A stretch of DNA of 64,000 nt, from NCBI GenBank assembly GCA_007922195.1, contig ML681998.1:14120921-14184920 (forward strand). Direction: 5' to 3'. The translations under genes and the position numbers were made by a program. Positions 47,071-58,544 of this stretch are shown here, one piece after another (the stretch's first letter is position 1; every line of letters begins with the position of its first letter). Under the pieces are notes generated by a model that was not told the origin of the DNA, did no database searches, and was given only the letters and a program-made list of their open reading frames with translations. The stretch is from Podocnemis expansa. Its lineage: Eukaryota > Chordata > Testudines > Podocnemididae.

Positions 47071-48289
47071 TATGATCAGGCACTGCTGAAAGCTAATTAT
47101 CTGTGGGGCGCATTGGGGCTCTGGAGGAACCAATTTCGACATATAACCAATCCATTTATTTAAGTTAGGAAATCAGTAATATTCATTCAAAATTTTGTGT
47201 TTCTAGCTCTTACCATTTCGGAAATCTTTCAGGACAAACACACTTTCAGAAAAATGTATAAGTTAACAGCATTTCTCTAACTTACAATTTCAATAGTTTT
47301 ATAATTTATAGCATTGTCACCACATTGTGAAATGAAATGCTTTTCATGTTCTGTATCTCTGCATTTCAGAGCTGTGTCCAAATAAACAGGACTGGTAATG
47401 TCTGTCAGTGGAGATCTTGACAATATCTTTAAAGTAAAAGAACTGAGTAAACATTTGGTGCATGTTCTCTGTTAGATGTCAGTGAAAATTTTGTTCCTCT
47501 CTTATACAGCTACAAAGCAATGGACAAAGCAGGCATTCATGATACTTACTTCTGCTGGCTTTAGTCTGGGACATGCCACTATAATCTTCTAAATCTGTTT
47601 GATATGTAAGATTAAATAAGACATTGATGTTCAGCAAACTTTGCAGACATTGTAAATACCCAACTACACAAATATTGTTTACTGTATACTAATTTTATAG
47701 AAATTGTGGGAGATGATCTTTTAAAACACAAGCTTCTGGTTTTTGCATCAGCTGGAGTGATTTTTTAATGAAAAACTGAAATATTTAAAAGGCCTCTCTT
47801 AAATGTGCATTCTGCATTCAAAATGATGTAATTAAATGACAGATTTCCCTTTCCCTTCCCCCACCCCCAGTTTAAAACCCTTTTTGTTTCTTCTCTGGAA
47901 AAAAATGATCAGCACAGTTTAATATAACTGTAAGATAAGATCTAAAACTGAAAATAGACTTGGAATTATTTTAAAGGTCACTGTCCTAAAAGTATGGGAT
48001 ATATAAAAATGAGATGTCAAGTTCAGATAAGTATCAGTCACACTTACAGAGACTATTTGCTTAAGAAACATTTACAGAAGTGGGAAGACAGCATTTAACA
48101 TTTCATATTCTGTGAGAAGAGTGATCACTTGATTTCAAGTTAAAAAATATAGCAAACTGCTCTCATGGGTTCTACAAAAAGATCAGGACTGTCACTAATT
48201 GCCAGCATTACCAGCATTCTAACATACTTTGAAAATACTAAGTGCTGCATAAGTTTGTTTTTTTGAGAAATCTGTCTTTTACAAATAAA
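47071..48289. other. Intergenic, no gene recognised
   Basis: AT-rich; nothing identifiable. Confidence 0.5.
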
Positions 48290-48420
48290 CTTGGTCTAAT
48301 AGTTTGAGTATGGGACAATAAGCCAAGAATCTTGAGTTCTGATGCTGGCTCTGTCACCATCTTGCTGTGTGGTCTTGGCAATCCCTAAAACCACACTTGC
48401 TCTCCAGTTTTGATTCATTC
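48290..48420 (+). repeat. MIR SINE fragment
   Basis: ttgagttctgatgctggctc followed by tgctgtgtggtcttggcaat matches the MIR core in plus orientation. Confidence 0.6.
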
Positions 48421-49793
48421 AAAACTGAAAGGGATCTATTTTTTACTTTTGTGTGTGGCCAAAACCATGGTATAGCATCCGTTCTCCTGAGATTTCTGCT
48501 GCCTTTACGCCATGATGATGGTGGCAGCTGCTCTTCAAATACAGTTTGTGAGTTCTCACCATAATCTTAACCTCAGCCCTAGATCTGATTCATCCTCACC
48601 ATTGATCTCTATTCCAAATGTGAATGAGATCTGAATACCAACACCTTGGCTCACCTTTCCTATCAAGCCAGCCTCTGCTCATGCATAATCTGGGGTGAAA
48701 AACTGTACACAACTTGTTGGTTTCATATGGATTTAACTTCAAATCAGATAAAATGTAGAAGCTCTGGAGAATTTCTTAGTTGTTCAGAAATAAGCCAGCA
48801 CCGAAACTCCACAAACAAGTTGTTGAGTTTTCCATAGGTCTACTGAGACGCCAAGGGGAAAGCCATAAAGAAAAAAGAAATTTTTTACTGATGAAAACAA
48901 CTATACACTGTAAGTGAGGTGAGATACAGCAGTTCAGTGCGTTTTAGAATTAGGGGAAACATATTAAATTTGGAGTTTTCCTCAAGGGTGAGATTTAGCA
49001 AAATAAATATGTGCACAATAAGTTTAATAAAATGTCTATTTTGACTTTATCCAAAGTAATAGGCATATTTTCTCATTACCACAGGAACTGAGCTATACCA
49101 CAATGGTCTAACTTTTGACCATAATGCTGCATAAGAACTGAAATCAAGGCTCTACCTTTCTGCTTCTGCTTTCATTTTAGCACAGATGATTAAAAAGCAT
49201 CCCTTACAAAGCTCATTAGTGTTAGTGATATATCACAGGATTTTCTGGTATAGCCTATTTTTAATACAAACTCATTCATTATTTCATTTTGTTTTAACTA
49301 GGTACAGTTAATCACAAATACTTTTCTGGATATAAAATTAATATTAAATTCTGAAGTAGTGCCTGTGACTGATGGAAGACTATTTCCTGATCATTTACAT
49401 TGCAGACTACCGAATATATCAGTGATATGCCTTTTCATGCTTTTGACTTTATTTATGATATTAATTGCCTACCTTTACTGAAGGGAAACACATCAGACTT
49501 TGCCTACAAGAAACTTTGACCTTTAAAGTGTTACTAAAATATTTTTAAATGACTCATCACCTTGATGTGATTTTTGTCAAGCATTTTCTTTGGTGGACTG
49601 CTTCAAACACTGGCACTGTTCATGCAGATATGCACAATTTAGACAAACTAAAGTAGCAGAAGCCAATTTAGTTATTCATTTTCACAAGGAAAATTTGTTC
49701 TCTGTATGCTAATATGTAACTGAGCTTATTAAATCATAAAGTGGTTGCCATTATACAGACAAAATTTACCAACAGTTACCACACCATGATGCC
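48421..49793. other. Intergenic, no gene recognised
   Basis: Nothing identifiable beyond AT-rich sequence. Confidence 0.5.
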
Positions 49794-49805
49794 TGAAATG
49801 CTGCA

Positions 49806-50523
49806 AACAAGGAGTCTTGTGGCACATTTAGGCTATGTCAACACTTAGAACGTTACTTCGACTTAACTTACTTTGAACTAATTAATTCAAACTCATAATG
49901 GTTAATTCAAAGTGAGTTAATTCGAAGTAACATGGCCCCACGAGAAACTCAAACTGAACTAGCATGCCCATGAACAGGACTTGCTGGTTCGATTTAGGAA
50001 GGGGGCACCATGGGAAGTATGGCAACATGGCACCCAAGAAGGGCCATGCCCCCACCCAGTACATAGACAGAGGAAGGCACCCTGGGAGGGAGACGGTCAA
50101 ACTGTGTTAATTTGACCTAACAGTTAGTTTGAATTAACACAGCTCCACTGAGTTAATTCAAACTAATAAGTTTGAACGAACCGTTACTTCAAAGTTAAGG
50201 GAGGTTTTATAACTTCAAAGTAAGCGTTCATTACTTTGAACTGAGGAATTCCTTGGTTCGAAGTAATGAATGCCAGTGTAGCCATGCACAAATTTAGTTT
50301 GAATTAATCCTCATTAATTTGAATTAAATTGTAAGTGTAGACAGCCTTGAAGACTAAAATATTTATTTATTGCATGAGATTTCATGGGAGAAAATTCCAC
50401 TTCAAAATCCTACTTCTCCCACGGGAAGCTCATGAGATAAATAAATTTGTTAGTCTTAAAAGTGCCACAAGACCACTTGTTTGTTTTGCTGAACTAGACT
50501 GCTTCAGCTACCCCTTTGGGATT
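49806..50523. mobile_element. Penelope-like short copy hosting a foldback MITE
   Basis: Flanked by a perfect 12-bp duplication tgaaatgctgca (49794-49805 and 50524-50535). PLE end aaacaaggagtcttgtggca at the left, a degraded hammerhead-like block near 50370-50410, an inverted partial repeat, and PLE tail gaactagactgcttcagcta at the right. Interrupted at 49831-50346. Confidence 0.87.
49831..50346. mobile_element. Foldback MITE, GGCTATGTCTACACT family (copy D)
   Basis: The ends ggctatgtcaacactt and aagtgtagacagcc are inverted; flanks TTA and TTG match at 2 of 3. The interior is built of TTAATTCAAA and TTCGAAGTAA units. Its boundaries are checked by the surrounding PLE, which becomes contiguous when it is removed. 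Confidence 0.85.
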
Positions 50524-50535
50524 TGAAATGCTGCA

Positions 50536-52835
50536 GTTCTCCAAGTATAGGGAAATGTTCCAGATCTCAGGCATCGTGGGATGGTAAATTTTGATTTTTT
50601 TAATGGTGATTATTGTGGCACACTTTAAAAAAGAGAAAAGTGTATCCTTTCCTGTGGTTATAGTGGGGGAAGATGAAACTTCTTTTGAGAATTGAGGTAT
50701 AATACAAACCTAAACTAATTTATCAGGAAATGCAGATAAACAGGTGTGCAAATACCTAATTTTTGGATGCAGACAGCATGTAAGTTAGGGGTTTCCCACC
50801 TGTTAATCCCCAAATCAGGGGAAAAATACAGTTCCAGGTGAGCTTAAGTTAGAGTTGGTGAGTTTATTCAAAGAAGATGTAAAATTGTAAACTATACCTT
50901 TGGAAAAAGATACCATTGGAAAAAGATTGTATGAAGCTGTGATCAGAAAGTGCAGAGCCTTACACAACACTAGTATTACACTTTTCTCCATCTTCCTACT
51001 AAAATAGAAGACCATCTTGTACAGTCAGTTCCCGAGTGTTTTGCCCAGACTAATTTTAAAGGACTTAATTGAGGGCCTTCCACAACTGTCCACAGGCAAC
51101 TATTCTTTAGATTGAGGGTTTGGGGTTTTTTTTTTTTTTTTTTAGTAAGTTTCATAGGTGGGCTTGCTGTCACTCACTGCTGTGTTTCTTGTAGGTTAGC
51201 AGTAGAATGAAACTGGTGTCCAGTATGCCTCACCACTACTTCCAAGCAGTAGAAAGTTGGCCTTTCATTTGCCTTCAGGAAAAAGATCATCTTGCTCTGA
51301 GTCCAAATTGTAATGATTTATTTATAAAATATACAGCAACTCTCACAATTAAAGAAACCTTGCAAGAGCTTTGCTTCCTTTTCTCCAACTTTGTGGAATA
51401 ACTGCAGCAATCTCTGAATAATGTATGAAATGAAAAACTCCTGCAGAGAGCCTATATAGACTGTGCTTTTCGTTTGTTGTTTCTCTGTACCATTTGCTTT
51501 CACTAGCTCACTAAAATGTATCTAGAGGAGCCTTACAGGACTGAAAGAGAGCCTCAGCCTTTCTACTTCTGGAAAAGATTTTAGTGACTGTACTTTAAAA
51601 AACAACCTAGCCCTTAATAAAGTGAAAGCACTTTATACAAAAACCCTAGTTTGCCATACAATTTTATAACACAAATAACAGGATTGAGAATTAAAGTTGG
51701 CAGCAAAGGGTTTTTTTTTTTTTCCAATTTACTTTTTAGTAAAGATCATGAAATAAAAGTTTTTCCTGGGTGAAGCAGAATGTGTCCCAGAGATGAAGGG
51801 CATACCTATTAGTGGAATAAGGTAAGAGCACTTCTAATGATGTCAACGATGTTGTGCCCACTTTCTCCAGAAGTGAATTTGACTTAGGAATATGAGAGTG
51901 CACAAAAGTTCTAGTTCCTATTATTGCTGGGTTTTAAAGTCACAGCAAATTAAATTGCCAGTCAATTTACATCTTAAGGGATGAGTTGGAACATAAGTAG
52001 AAAGGAGATCAAAGAAACATGATGTTGCAAGTCCTTTGAAAGTCCTTTAATGTCAGAACTTCAAAACCCATGCATGACTTTTCTAGACGCCAACAAAAAG
52101 TCATTAAAATAGGAGTAGTAAGCTGCAAAGCTGGAGTATTTGCAGGAATTCAAGCTGTTGCATTCTTTGTGTCTAGGGAAGGATAGGGTTTGATACTCTG
52201 TAGAGCAAAAACAAGAGTGTTCCCAAGAGGTTCAGAATCATTCCACCAGAGTAACATTTGTCAGCCCAGCAACATTGCACCAATGGCTCAGGCACAACCC
52301 TCCCTGTCTGAGTTGAAGTATGCTAAGGAGATGCCTGAGTGTTCCTGAACTGTTTGTACCAAAAGCTTTATTTTGTTACTCATTGGCAGAAAAGGAGTGG
52401 ACAGTACCCACTGCTGTCTTGCTGTGTAATACATGAAATAAAAAGAATCTGCTAGTTACAGTACAGGATCCCTGGGAATGCAAAGTCATTCACTGTGATG
52501 TTAGTCTTTTATTTCCCAATTCTTATTGTTTCTCTTAGATGTGGCTGGAGAAACCTCACCAAGTTCAGAGATCTCAAAGCAAACAAGACTTTTCCCCCCC
52601 CAAAACCCAACAAAACCTAATTATATGAAAATACTTGTAAAATGTGTTGTTTCCCTTTGCAAAGAGCCATTCAAGTTTCTCCAGCACAGAAGCTGTACCT
52701 CCAACAGTCTTGGGCAAGTCTTCCTTCAGTCTTCATTTTCTATTAATACTATCTGAACTTCAGTATAATCTTTTACACAGCCCTTTGAATTTTCAATGTT
52801 TTGTTCTGATCTGAGGTAACATGTTTTTATTAGTA
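50536..52835. other. Intergenic, no gene recognised
   Basis: Contains homopolymer T runs near 51126-51143 and 51711-51723. No coding signal or classifiable repeat was seen. Confidence 0.5.
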
Positions 52836-52879
52836 AAACAAACAGGGAGTCCTGTGGCACTTAAACACTAGCAAATTTA

Positions 52880-52925
52880 TTTATCGCATGAACTTTCATG
52901 GGAGAAAATCCCAATTCATCAGACA
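52880..52925 (-). ncRNA. Hammerhead-ribozyme-like motif (PLE-associated small variant)
   Basis: On the minus strand: CTGATGA, then attggg / ttttc / tcccat as a short stem-loop, then GAAA, then GTTCATGC. This is the order of the hammerhead core (CUGAUGA, stem II, GAAA). Known small hammerhead variants in Penelope-like elements lack a proper stem III and cleave as dimers. The core bases are intact here, with one stem II mismatch. Activity is unknown. Confidence 0.65.
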
Positions 52926-53210
52926 CTTTGAAAATGGGGGATCTTACAGAATGGGAGGAGATAAATGCCAGAAAGTGTAAGTTATGGAATCAGGTCACAC
53001 TGTAAGAGCAAATCAGAGCAGTTGTAAAGAGTCAAACACTTGGGAACAGCATATAGACAAAGATGAGGTCAAATCACCTAATGAGAGAAGAATCCAAAGT
53101 CCCTGTTAAGCCCTGAAGCAATGCAATCAAATTTGCAAATAAATTTGATTTCAGCATCTTCTCTTTGAAGCCTTGATCTGGTATTCATCTATTTGAGCAC
53201 TGCAATTAGT

Positions 53211-53756
53211 CACGGCCATCCTTAGGGGCCTGCAGGACCTGGGGCAATGGGCCTGTCGCCCCCCCGCCTCACGCTGGTAGGGAGCAGGGCGGGATGGGCC
53301 GGCCCAGAGGCTGGCCTCACACTCCTGCCTGTCCCCTGAGCCAGTCACTATGCCCCTGGGGTGGAGAAGTCTAGTCCAGGGCCTGGGTTCCACTCTCCTG
53401 CCCTGTGTCTGGGCTGACCCACCCTGCCGCTAGGGAGGAACAGCCAGCTCAGGCAAGAGAGTGGAGCCCAGCCTTTGGGCTGGCCTGCTCTGCCACTGGG
53501 CGGGCTGTTCCCTGTCCTGGGAGTGAAGAGGGCTGGCCCCGAGCACAGGACGGTTGTGTGCTGCCAGTCCCTGCCTCCATCCCCCTGCCTGCAGCTCCAC
53601 GCTGAAGGCAGCAGGAAGGGCGCCAGGGATGGCATGACCATGGGGACCAGTGGTGCAAGCCCCGCGCTGCCCTGCTCAGGGCAGAACAGTGCAGGGCCCA
53701 CAGAACCACTGCACCAATGCAAGTGTGCTGCCCCTCTCCACCGTGGGATGGCCCTG
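53211..53756. mobile_element. hAT-type element inserted in the PLE
   Basis: The ends cacggccatcc and ggatggccctg are inverted, flanked by a perfect 8-bp duplication caattagt (53203-53210 and 53757-53764). The interior is GC-rich and similar to 56089-56451 (gagcccagcctttgggctgg against gagcccagcctctgggccag). Open frames are compositional. Confidence 0.92.
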
Positions 53757-53769
53757 CAATTAGTAAATC

Positions 53770-54100
53770 GTCGGTGTGTGATCAGGAAGACTGAAATGCT
53801 GACCCACTGGTTTCAGAATGTCGTGATTTCTTATGTCAGATTTGTGCCCATTTATTCTTTTCCACAGCGACTGTCCTGGTTGTCCACTATATAAAGCAGA
53901 GGGGCATTTCTGGCACATGATAACGTAAATCACATTGGTGGATGAGCAGGTGAATAAGCCTTTGATGGAATAGCTGGTTTTATTAGGTCCTGTAATAGTG
54001 TCTTTTGTGCAGATATGTGAGCAAAGTGGGCAGTGTGGTTTGTTGCAGGGATATGTGCCTGCTTTAATGACTCTGTTGTTTGTAGTTGCTGGTAAGTATC
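53770..54100 (-). pseudogene. PLE GIY-YIG endonuclease remnant
   Basis: On the minus strand the reading gives a Cys-containing linker (CPLCSHICTKD), then TNVIYVIMCQKCPSALYSG and QPGQSLWKRINGHKSDI. That is the GIY-YIG pattern in PLEs, with VIY...LYSG standing for the GIY and YIG segments and the conserved Arg and HKSD after. The nuclease nicks target DNA to prime reverse transcription. It continues past the hAT insertion toward 53090 as degenerate sequence. Confidence 0.75.
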
Positions 54101-54269
54101 TGGTTAAGGTTATGGGGCTGTGTAAGCAAGGAGAGGTCTGTCTCCCGAGGCTTGAGAGAGTGCGGGATCATCTTGTAGAACAGGCTGTAGAGCTTTGATG
54201 ATGTCCTCTAGAAGTCTGACTTAGAGATTGTAGGAGATGACTAGTGGCATTCTGTTGGGCTTCTCTTGT

Positions 54270-54980
54270 AGTAGTTGACTTTGGGGTACCCACCTGGCTC
54301 CATCAATCTATTTTTTCACTTCTAAAGGTGTGTACTGTAGTTTTAAGAATGCTTGCTAGAGATCCCAAAGGTGTCTCTCTCTATCTGAGGGATCAGAGCA
54401 AATGCAGTTACATCTTAAGGCTTGGCTGTAGACAATGGATCGTGTGGTGTGTTTTGGTTGAAAGCTCAAGGGATGTAGGTAACTATACTGGTCAGTAGAT
54501 TTTTGGTATAGGATGGTGCTTATGTGCCCATCCCTAATTTGTACTGTATAATGTCTAGAAAGTGAATCTCCTGTGTAGAGTGTTCCAGGCTAAGTTTAGA
54601 AGTGGAGTGGAAATTGTTGAACTCTCTGTGGAAATCTTCAAGGACGTTCCTACCATGGTTCCCGATGTTGAAGATGTCATTAATATAGCATAAGTAAAGG
54701 AGAGGTGTTTTGGGATGAGATGTGAGGAACCATTGTTCTAAGTTGGCCATAAAGGTGTTGGCATATTGTGGGGCCATGCGGGTACCCACAGCGGTGCCTC
54801 TGATGAGAAGGTATAAATTAGCCTCAAATCTGAAGTGGCTGTGGGGGAGTACAAAGTTACAAAGTTCAGCCACAAGGTGTGCCGTGGCATCATCTGGGAT
54901 GGTTCTTCTAATAGCTTGTTTTTATCAGCAGGCTGCAAGACTCTTAAAGCTTCACTTTGCAAGGATTTGTGCAAAAGTTT
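54270..54980 (-). pseudogene. PLE reverse transcriptase remnant
   Basis: The clearest frame is 54520-54873 on the minus strand. GTAVGTRMAPQYANTFMANLE is the PLE RT signature around motif B, followed by LYLCYINDIFNIG at the catalytic YxDD position (motif C). Here the first Asp is Asn (YIND), which would abolish catalysis. FHSTSKLSLEHSTQEIHFLDI matches the segment after motif C. Stops and shifts occur outside this frame. Confidence 0.87.
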
Positions 54981-55020
54981 CTCTTCATTTGTGATTTTTC
55001 TGAACTTTAATAGCCTTGGA

Positions 55021-56042
55021 ACATCCCTTTAATATTGCTGACTACGACTTAGAAAAATCAAGGAAGCCTTTGTACCCAGAAGATCCTTCCAGGGGAATCA
55101 ACAACATGCTATGACAAAAATTTGGGAGGTTAGGCAATGCTGTGCACATACAGATGTGGTCCAAAAAGCTCAGCATTATGTATGTAATTAGCGAGTCTCT
55201 GCACCTTGATTTAAGGAGCAAACAGTAAACTGGGACACAGCACACGTCTTCCAACTTTTTACAGTCTTGGATTCAAAGAAGCACCACAAACTTTTCAGAG
55301 GAAAATTCAGTTAAAACTACTTCATTTCACCTTCTTCAGGGTCAAATGATAAGGAAACCTGAGTTTTCCACATGATTTCGTCAATGTTGTAAATACACCC
55401 AGTTTCAGTTAGCAACTTCTGAAGCTTAGCAAAGCATACAAAGAATATGGCATGAATTTGAAATATGTGATAATACTCTGACTTCAATATAACTACAAGC
55501 TTTGTTAAGAAAAGTTTACATTTTTTCACATTGCATTTTTAGAAGACAATGTATTAAAAGAAGATTGAGATCTTGAATACACATAGCTGGAATAGCTATA
55601 GTTACTGCCAAATTTAGATGTCCTAACTATTAGGCTTCCTCTCCACAAAAACTTGCACTATATTAACATAACGCTAGTTTTAAACTGACTTGGATAAACT
55701 GATGTGTAAACACTGGACCCCCTAAGCCACAAAAACTTGCACTAGATTAACATAACATAATTTTAAACTGATGAAATAAATGCTGTGTAGACACTGAACC
55801 CCTTAATATCAGAGTGTCTAGTCACCTTAACCAGATTCTTTACCCCCTTGGAGTAAACCGAAATAAGCCACTTTTAAACTGAAATGTGTTTACACATGTA
55901 ACTAATCATTCTAAAGCCAATTTAAATTAAACTGGAGCAACATTCTTGTCTCAGCAAGCCCTTTAGTCTGTCCATGGAACTTTCTGGCCATTTAAAGAAA
56001 GGAAAATGATCTGTTTAATCTAGGAATATTATCTGATAACAT
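55021..56042. other. Intergenic; possible MITE with internal duplication
   Basis: At 55631-55960 there is MITE-like text. The segment ccacaaaaacttgcacta-attaacataac occurs at about 55646 and again at about 55727, and gtgtagacactgaacc resembles the GGCTATGTCTACAC-type interiors. Ends are not defined. The rest is unclassified. Confidence 0.4.
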
Positions 56043-56088
56043 GGGTATGTCTACAGTGCAGGTTTCTTACACAGTTTGTAGGGCAGAT

Positions 56089-56451
56089 AAGGTCCATCCA
56101 GTGGGGGAGAGGGTGAGCAGGGCAAATCCCTGGCCCCACTCCGCCTCCCCACCACTGCCCCCTGCCCTGCTTCTCTGCCGTTGGCAACAAGCAAGAGAGG
56201 GGTGGGAGCATGGGGCCCAGCCTCTGGGCTGACCTGCCCTGCCCCCAGGGCAGAACAGCTGGCCCAGGGGTGGGACAGGGAAGCGGAGCCCAGCCTCTGG
56301 GCCAGCCTGTCCCAGCTCGAGAGGCACAGCAGTTGGCCCAGGGGAGGGATGGGAGCATGGGGCCTAGCCTCTGGTGTGAGGGGGGGTCAGAGGGAATGCC
56401 CCCCCCCACAGGCCAATTGGCCCCGGGCCCTGCCCCCCAGGGACAGCCCTG
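56089..56451. mobile_element. hAT-type element (related to 53211-53756)
   Basis: The ends aaggtccatcc and ggacagccctg are loosely inverted, flanked by gggcagat (56081-56088) and gagcagat (56452-56459), 7 of 8 matching. The interior shares the GC-rich cagcctctgggc units of the 53211 copy. It may sit inside an older element whose left end gggtatgtctacagtg begins at 56043. Confidence 0.75.
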
Positions 56452-56459
56452 GAGCAGAT

Positions 56460-57274
56460 ACACTTCATACCCTTCCTCTCCTCCCCTTCCCCCTGCGTCT
56501 TGCACTGAGATAAACAGAAGTGCAGATGGTGAGGCACTACTTCAGTGAGCATAATAAAGAAATGCCTGAGGCCTGGGGAGTATGTACCCTTCATGGCTCT
56601 CTACATACCCAGTCATGGCTCCCCTGTCTATGCTGCTATAAAGAGCAGTGTAATGTGCTGCTGCCTTCCCACTACTGGAGCCGTTCATTGAAACATGTAC
56701 ATACATACAGCCGTGTGACCTATAGTTCCAAATAACCTACATGCCTCAGCTAGCTGTGTGCAGTGTAAACATAGGCACTGAAACAATTGTATTATTCACA
56801 AAAAGCAAGCAAACGCTTTCCGGCAGTGCTGAGCACAGAGTAATTAGAGAAGGATTACATGACATGAGCATGGCAGGAGACCTGTCTCAAAACTTCTTTT
56901 CTCATCCTATTCATCTAAACACTGTCCAAAAAAATACCTTAATGTGATCAGCCCATCTTGGCAGAAGGAGGATTTTCAAAACCAAGTATGTGGTCCAGAT
57001 GCCCTGCATTTCAAAAGTGCCAAAATGATCCATTAAATGATTCACTAATGTATAATTAGTTAGGACTGGTGAAGAGCTGGCAGCTTTGTGTGGGCCTAAG
57101 AGGTTGCACTTACAACTTGCTATACAAGATACAAAATGGAAAAATCTTTGCAGAGCTCAGCGGCAATAAATAGACAGTGTTTTCTGCATGACAAGTGACC
57201 CTTATAACTCCCAATGGCAAATATGAATTTACTGGCTGCCTGCCAAGCAGGGGTTAAATAAGCCAGAACACATG
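56460..57274. other. Intergenic, no gene recognised
   Basis: No coding signal or classifiable repeat. Confidence 0.5.
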
Positions 57275-57474
57275 GGAATGATGTTCTGAGGCCCACTATT
57301 TTTAGGGGCTCAGTGTTCCAGACCTCTAAAAATAGAAAATGGAGCCAGAATGCTGCGTTCCAGATCCCACCATTTAAAAATAGTGGGCACCGAAATGTAG
57401 TGCTGCATTTTCTATTTTTAGGGGCCTGGCAAATGCTGAGCCCCTAAAAATAGCAGGCCCCAGAATGCCATTCC
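57275..57474. repeat. Palindromic element with five MEF2-like boxes
   Basis: The ends ggaatgatgttctg and cagaatgccattcc are inverted. Perfect 18-bp arms pair at 57296-57313 with 57436-57453, and perfect 16-bp arms at 57326-57341 with 57406-57421. CTATTTTTAG or CTAAAAATAG occurs at 57296, 57326, 57412 and 57444, and TTAAAAATAG at 57374; all fit the MEF2 site YTAWWWWTAR. No ORF. Probably a MITE by structure. Confidence 0.75.
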
Positions 57475-57545
57475 AGTGTGGTCAGGCAGGCAGGGAGCTT
57501 CCTCAGGCTGGGAGATTTTTAAATCTCCCACCCTGAGCCAGCTCC

Positions 57546-57582
57546 CACTGAGCATGCTCAGAGCCTCTGAGCATGCTCAGTG
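57546..57582. repeat. Perfect 18-bp inverted repeat, 1-bp spacer
   Basis: cactgagcatgctcagag (57546-57563) is followed after one C by its exact reverse complement (57565-57582). Each arm itself contains the palindrome tgagcatgctca. Confidence 0.9.
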
Positions 57583-57599
57583 ACAGCTGGCTCAGGGCC

Positions 57600-58060
57600 A
57601 GAGCCTCAGCCTGGGCCAGGGTCAGGGATGGGGGCCGCTCATCCCCCATGGCCAGACACAGGGGTGGGATTCGGGGGCAGGGAGGCCAGCCTGGCAGGGA
57701 TAGGGCACTGAGGTGGGGGTCGGCCTGGGGCAGCGGGACGAGGCAGCACGGCACACGGGGGGGGGGGAAGGAAGGATTGTGGGACAAGCAGCCAGATGGG
57801 GGTTGGGGGCAGTAGCTGGAAAGGGGGCTGGCATTTGGGAGGCAGGGGTTCGGGTCGGGGGGGGCTCATGTTTGGGAGCCAGGAGCTGGGGTGGGTGGCT
57901 GATGTTTGGGGGTCAGGAGCTGGGTGGGGGTGGGGGTAGGCAGGTGGGGGGGCAGGAGCTGGGGTGGGAGCCTGGCATTTGGAGGGGGGCAGTAGCTGGG
58001 ATGTGGGAGAGGGGTCCAGACATGCAGGAGGGGGGCCTGGAAACTTAGGAGGGTTTGGGG
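57600..58060 (+). repeat. G-rich tract with many GGG runs
   Basis: Runs of three or more G recur every few bases on the plus strand (gggtcgggggggg, gctgggtgggggtgggggt and others), with degenerate repeats of ggcaggagctgggg. It could form G-quadruplexes. It looks like the interior of a decayed GC-rich transposon or minisatellite. Confidence 0.7.
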
Positions 58061-58544
58061 GCTCACCAAATTATACTTTAAGTCCTGCTGTCAGGTGAAG
58101 AGCTGCTGTTTTCACTCCACCTATGGGCATGGTGACAGCAATTGGCCCTTCCCTTAGTTATGAGGTAAACAGAGTCACCACCATACCAGATCATCTGCTA
58201 ACACTGGACAGTTTTTATGAATATAGATGGTACTAGCTTCCTAAATGGAATAATTGTCCTCACCAACATTTTTCTTTGAGCACTAGAGAATCACTTCCCC
58301 ATGTCCAGCATCACATGTAGGGACATTTAGCAATTAGATGCCATCATTCAGGATTGGGTCATAATTTAGCTTTTTAGTAAGGAAGCTTTAAAAAAAGGCT
58401 TAACTCCAGCAATAATATTTACACCATTGTTTTGAAACGGCAAAAGTTTTTACAATGACAAAGTTGGTGAGATAATATTTTTATTGGACCATCTTGTGCT
58501 CTAGTATCTTGGGATCAAAGGTATAGCCTTGTTTGACTAGCTCA

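Larger units (their letters stand above)
52836..55020 (-). mobile_element. Penelope-like element with RT and GIY-YIG remnants
   Basis: The longest PLE here, read on the minus strand. Its 3' end lies at 52836 (aaacaaacagggagtcctgt) next to a hammerhead-like block near 52880-52925, and it extends to about 55020, where it appears 5'-truncated. PLEs copy themselves with a telomerase-related RT fused to a GIY-YIG endonuclease. A hAT element interrupts it at 53211-53756. I could not find a target duplication. Confidence 0.87.
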
